This document shows positions 63,777-64,000 of a DNA stretch of 64,000 bases, piece by piece. The first letter of the stretch is position 1. Each line of letters starts with the position of its first letter. The DNA is from an uncultured Alphaproteobacteria bacterium. GTDB lineage: Bacteria > Pseudomonadota > Alphaproteobacteria > HIMB59 > GCA-002718135. Position numbers and translations under genes: made by a program. Under the pieces are notes generated by a model. The model searched no databases. It had not been told where the DNA came from and saw nothing but the letters and a program-made list of their open reading frames with translations. The stretch spans positions 62,001-126,000 of the forward strand of contig CACJZA010000003.1 of NCBI GenBank assembly GCA_902597795.1, read 5' to 3'.

Positions 63777-64000
63777 TTCGATAGCTATCTAATATTTTAT
63801 CTGGTCTTAGAACAAATGTTGTGTCACCACTTTTAATAGTTTTTAAAATTTCTAAATCACTTATTACTTTTCCAATAGGAGTATATTGCAAATTAAAAGA
63901 TTTTTGATTTTCTATTAAAATAAAAAACTGTGAATTCTCAGTATCAAATTTACCTCTTCTTACCATACCCACAGATCCTTTTGTGAAATCAAAGTTTTCA
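63769..64000 (-). CDS. peptidyl-prolyl cis-trans isomerase, cyclophilin type (partial; N-terminus beyond window end)
   Basis: Reverse-strand translation ENFDFTKGSVGMVRRGKFDTENSQFFILIENQKSFNLQYTPIGKVISDLEILKTIKSGD; open reading continues through the window end. Confidence 0.85.
   Translation of the reverse strand, partial: ENFDFTKGSVGMVRRGKFDTENSQFFILIENQKSFNLQYTPIGKVISDLEILKTIKSGDTTFVLRPDKILDSYRIN

Overview
This 64 kb window is AT-rich and gene-dense. It looks like the chromosome of a streamlined marine alphaproteobacterium (SAR11 / AEGEAN-169 / HIMB59-like); that placement is inferred from base composition, gene content and gene order and was not tested. No CRISPR arrays, IS elements, phage genes or rRNA genes were seen. 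There are three blocks. (1) About 0-12.8 kb: a formate dehydrogenase locus with a NuoE/NuoF-fused beta subunit and an alpha subunit. It carries molybdopterin/sulfurtransferase accessory genes (mobA, fdhD, mobB, moeA, tusA) and a lone TupB-like tungstate permease, flanked by TauE/SafE, Alph_Pro_TM and YeiH membrane proteins, a Usp protein and a truncated pyrE. (2) About 12.8-42.7 kb: the conserved tRNA-tuf-secE-nusG-rplKAJL-rpoBC-rpsLG-fusA-S10-spc-alpha region. It has a structured L10 leader and no rpmD (L30) between rpsE and rplO. (3) About 42.7-64 kb: housekeeping genes (crcB, rluA-type, lipB, tRNA-Leu, mgtE, gshA, gshB, bioY, ROK kinase), then a catabolic/transport island. The island holds a succinate-semialdehyde-type dehydrogenase, a glycine-amidinotransferase-like enzyme, EutA/EutB/EutC-like enzymes, an uncharacterised fold-type II PLP enzyme, an M20 amidohydrolase, a PotABCD-like ABC transporter and a DadA-like FAD oxidase. 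This island is the best candidate for an undescribed pathway: it resembles (hydroxy)ectoine catabolism but lacks DoeA/EutD and adds amidinotransferase chemistry. Several ORF-track starts look wrong because they overlap a tRNA or hairpins; corrected starts are given.
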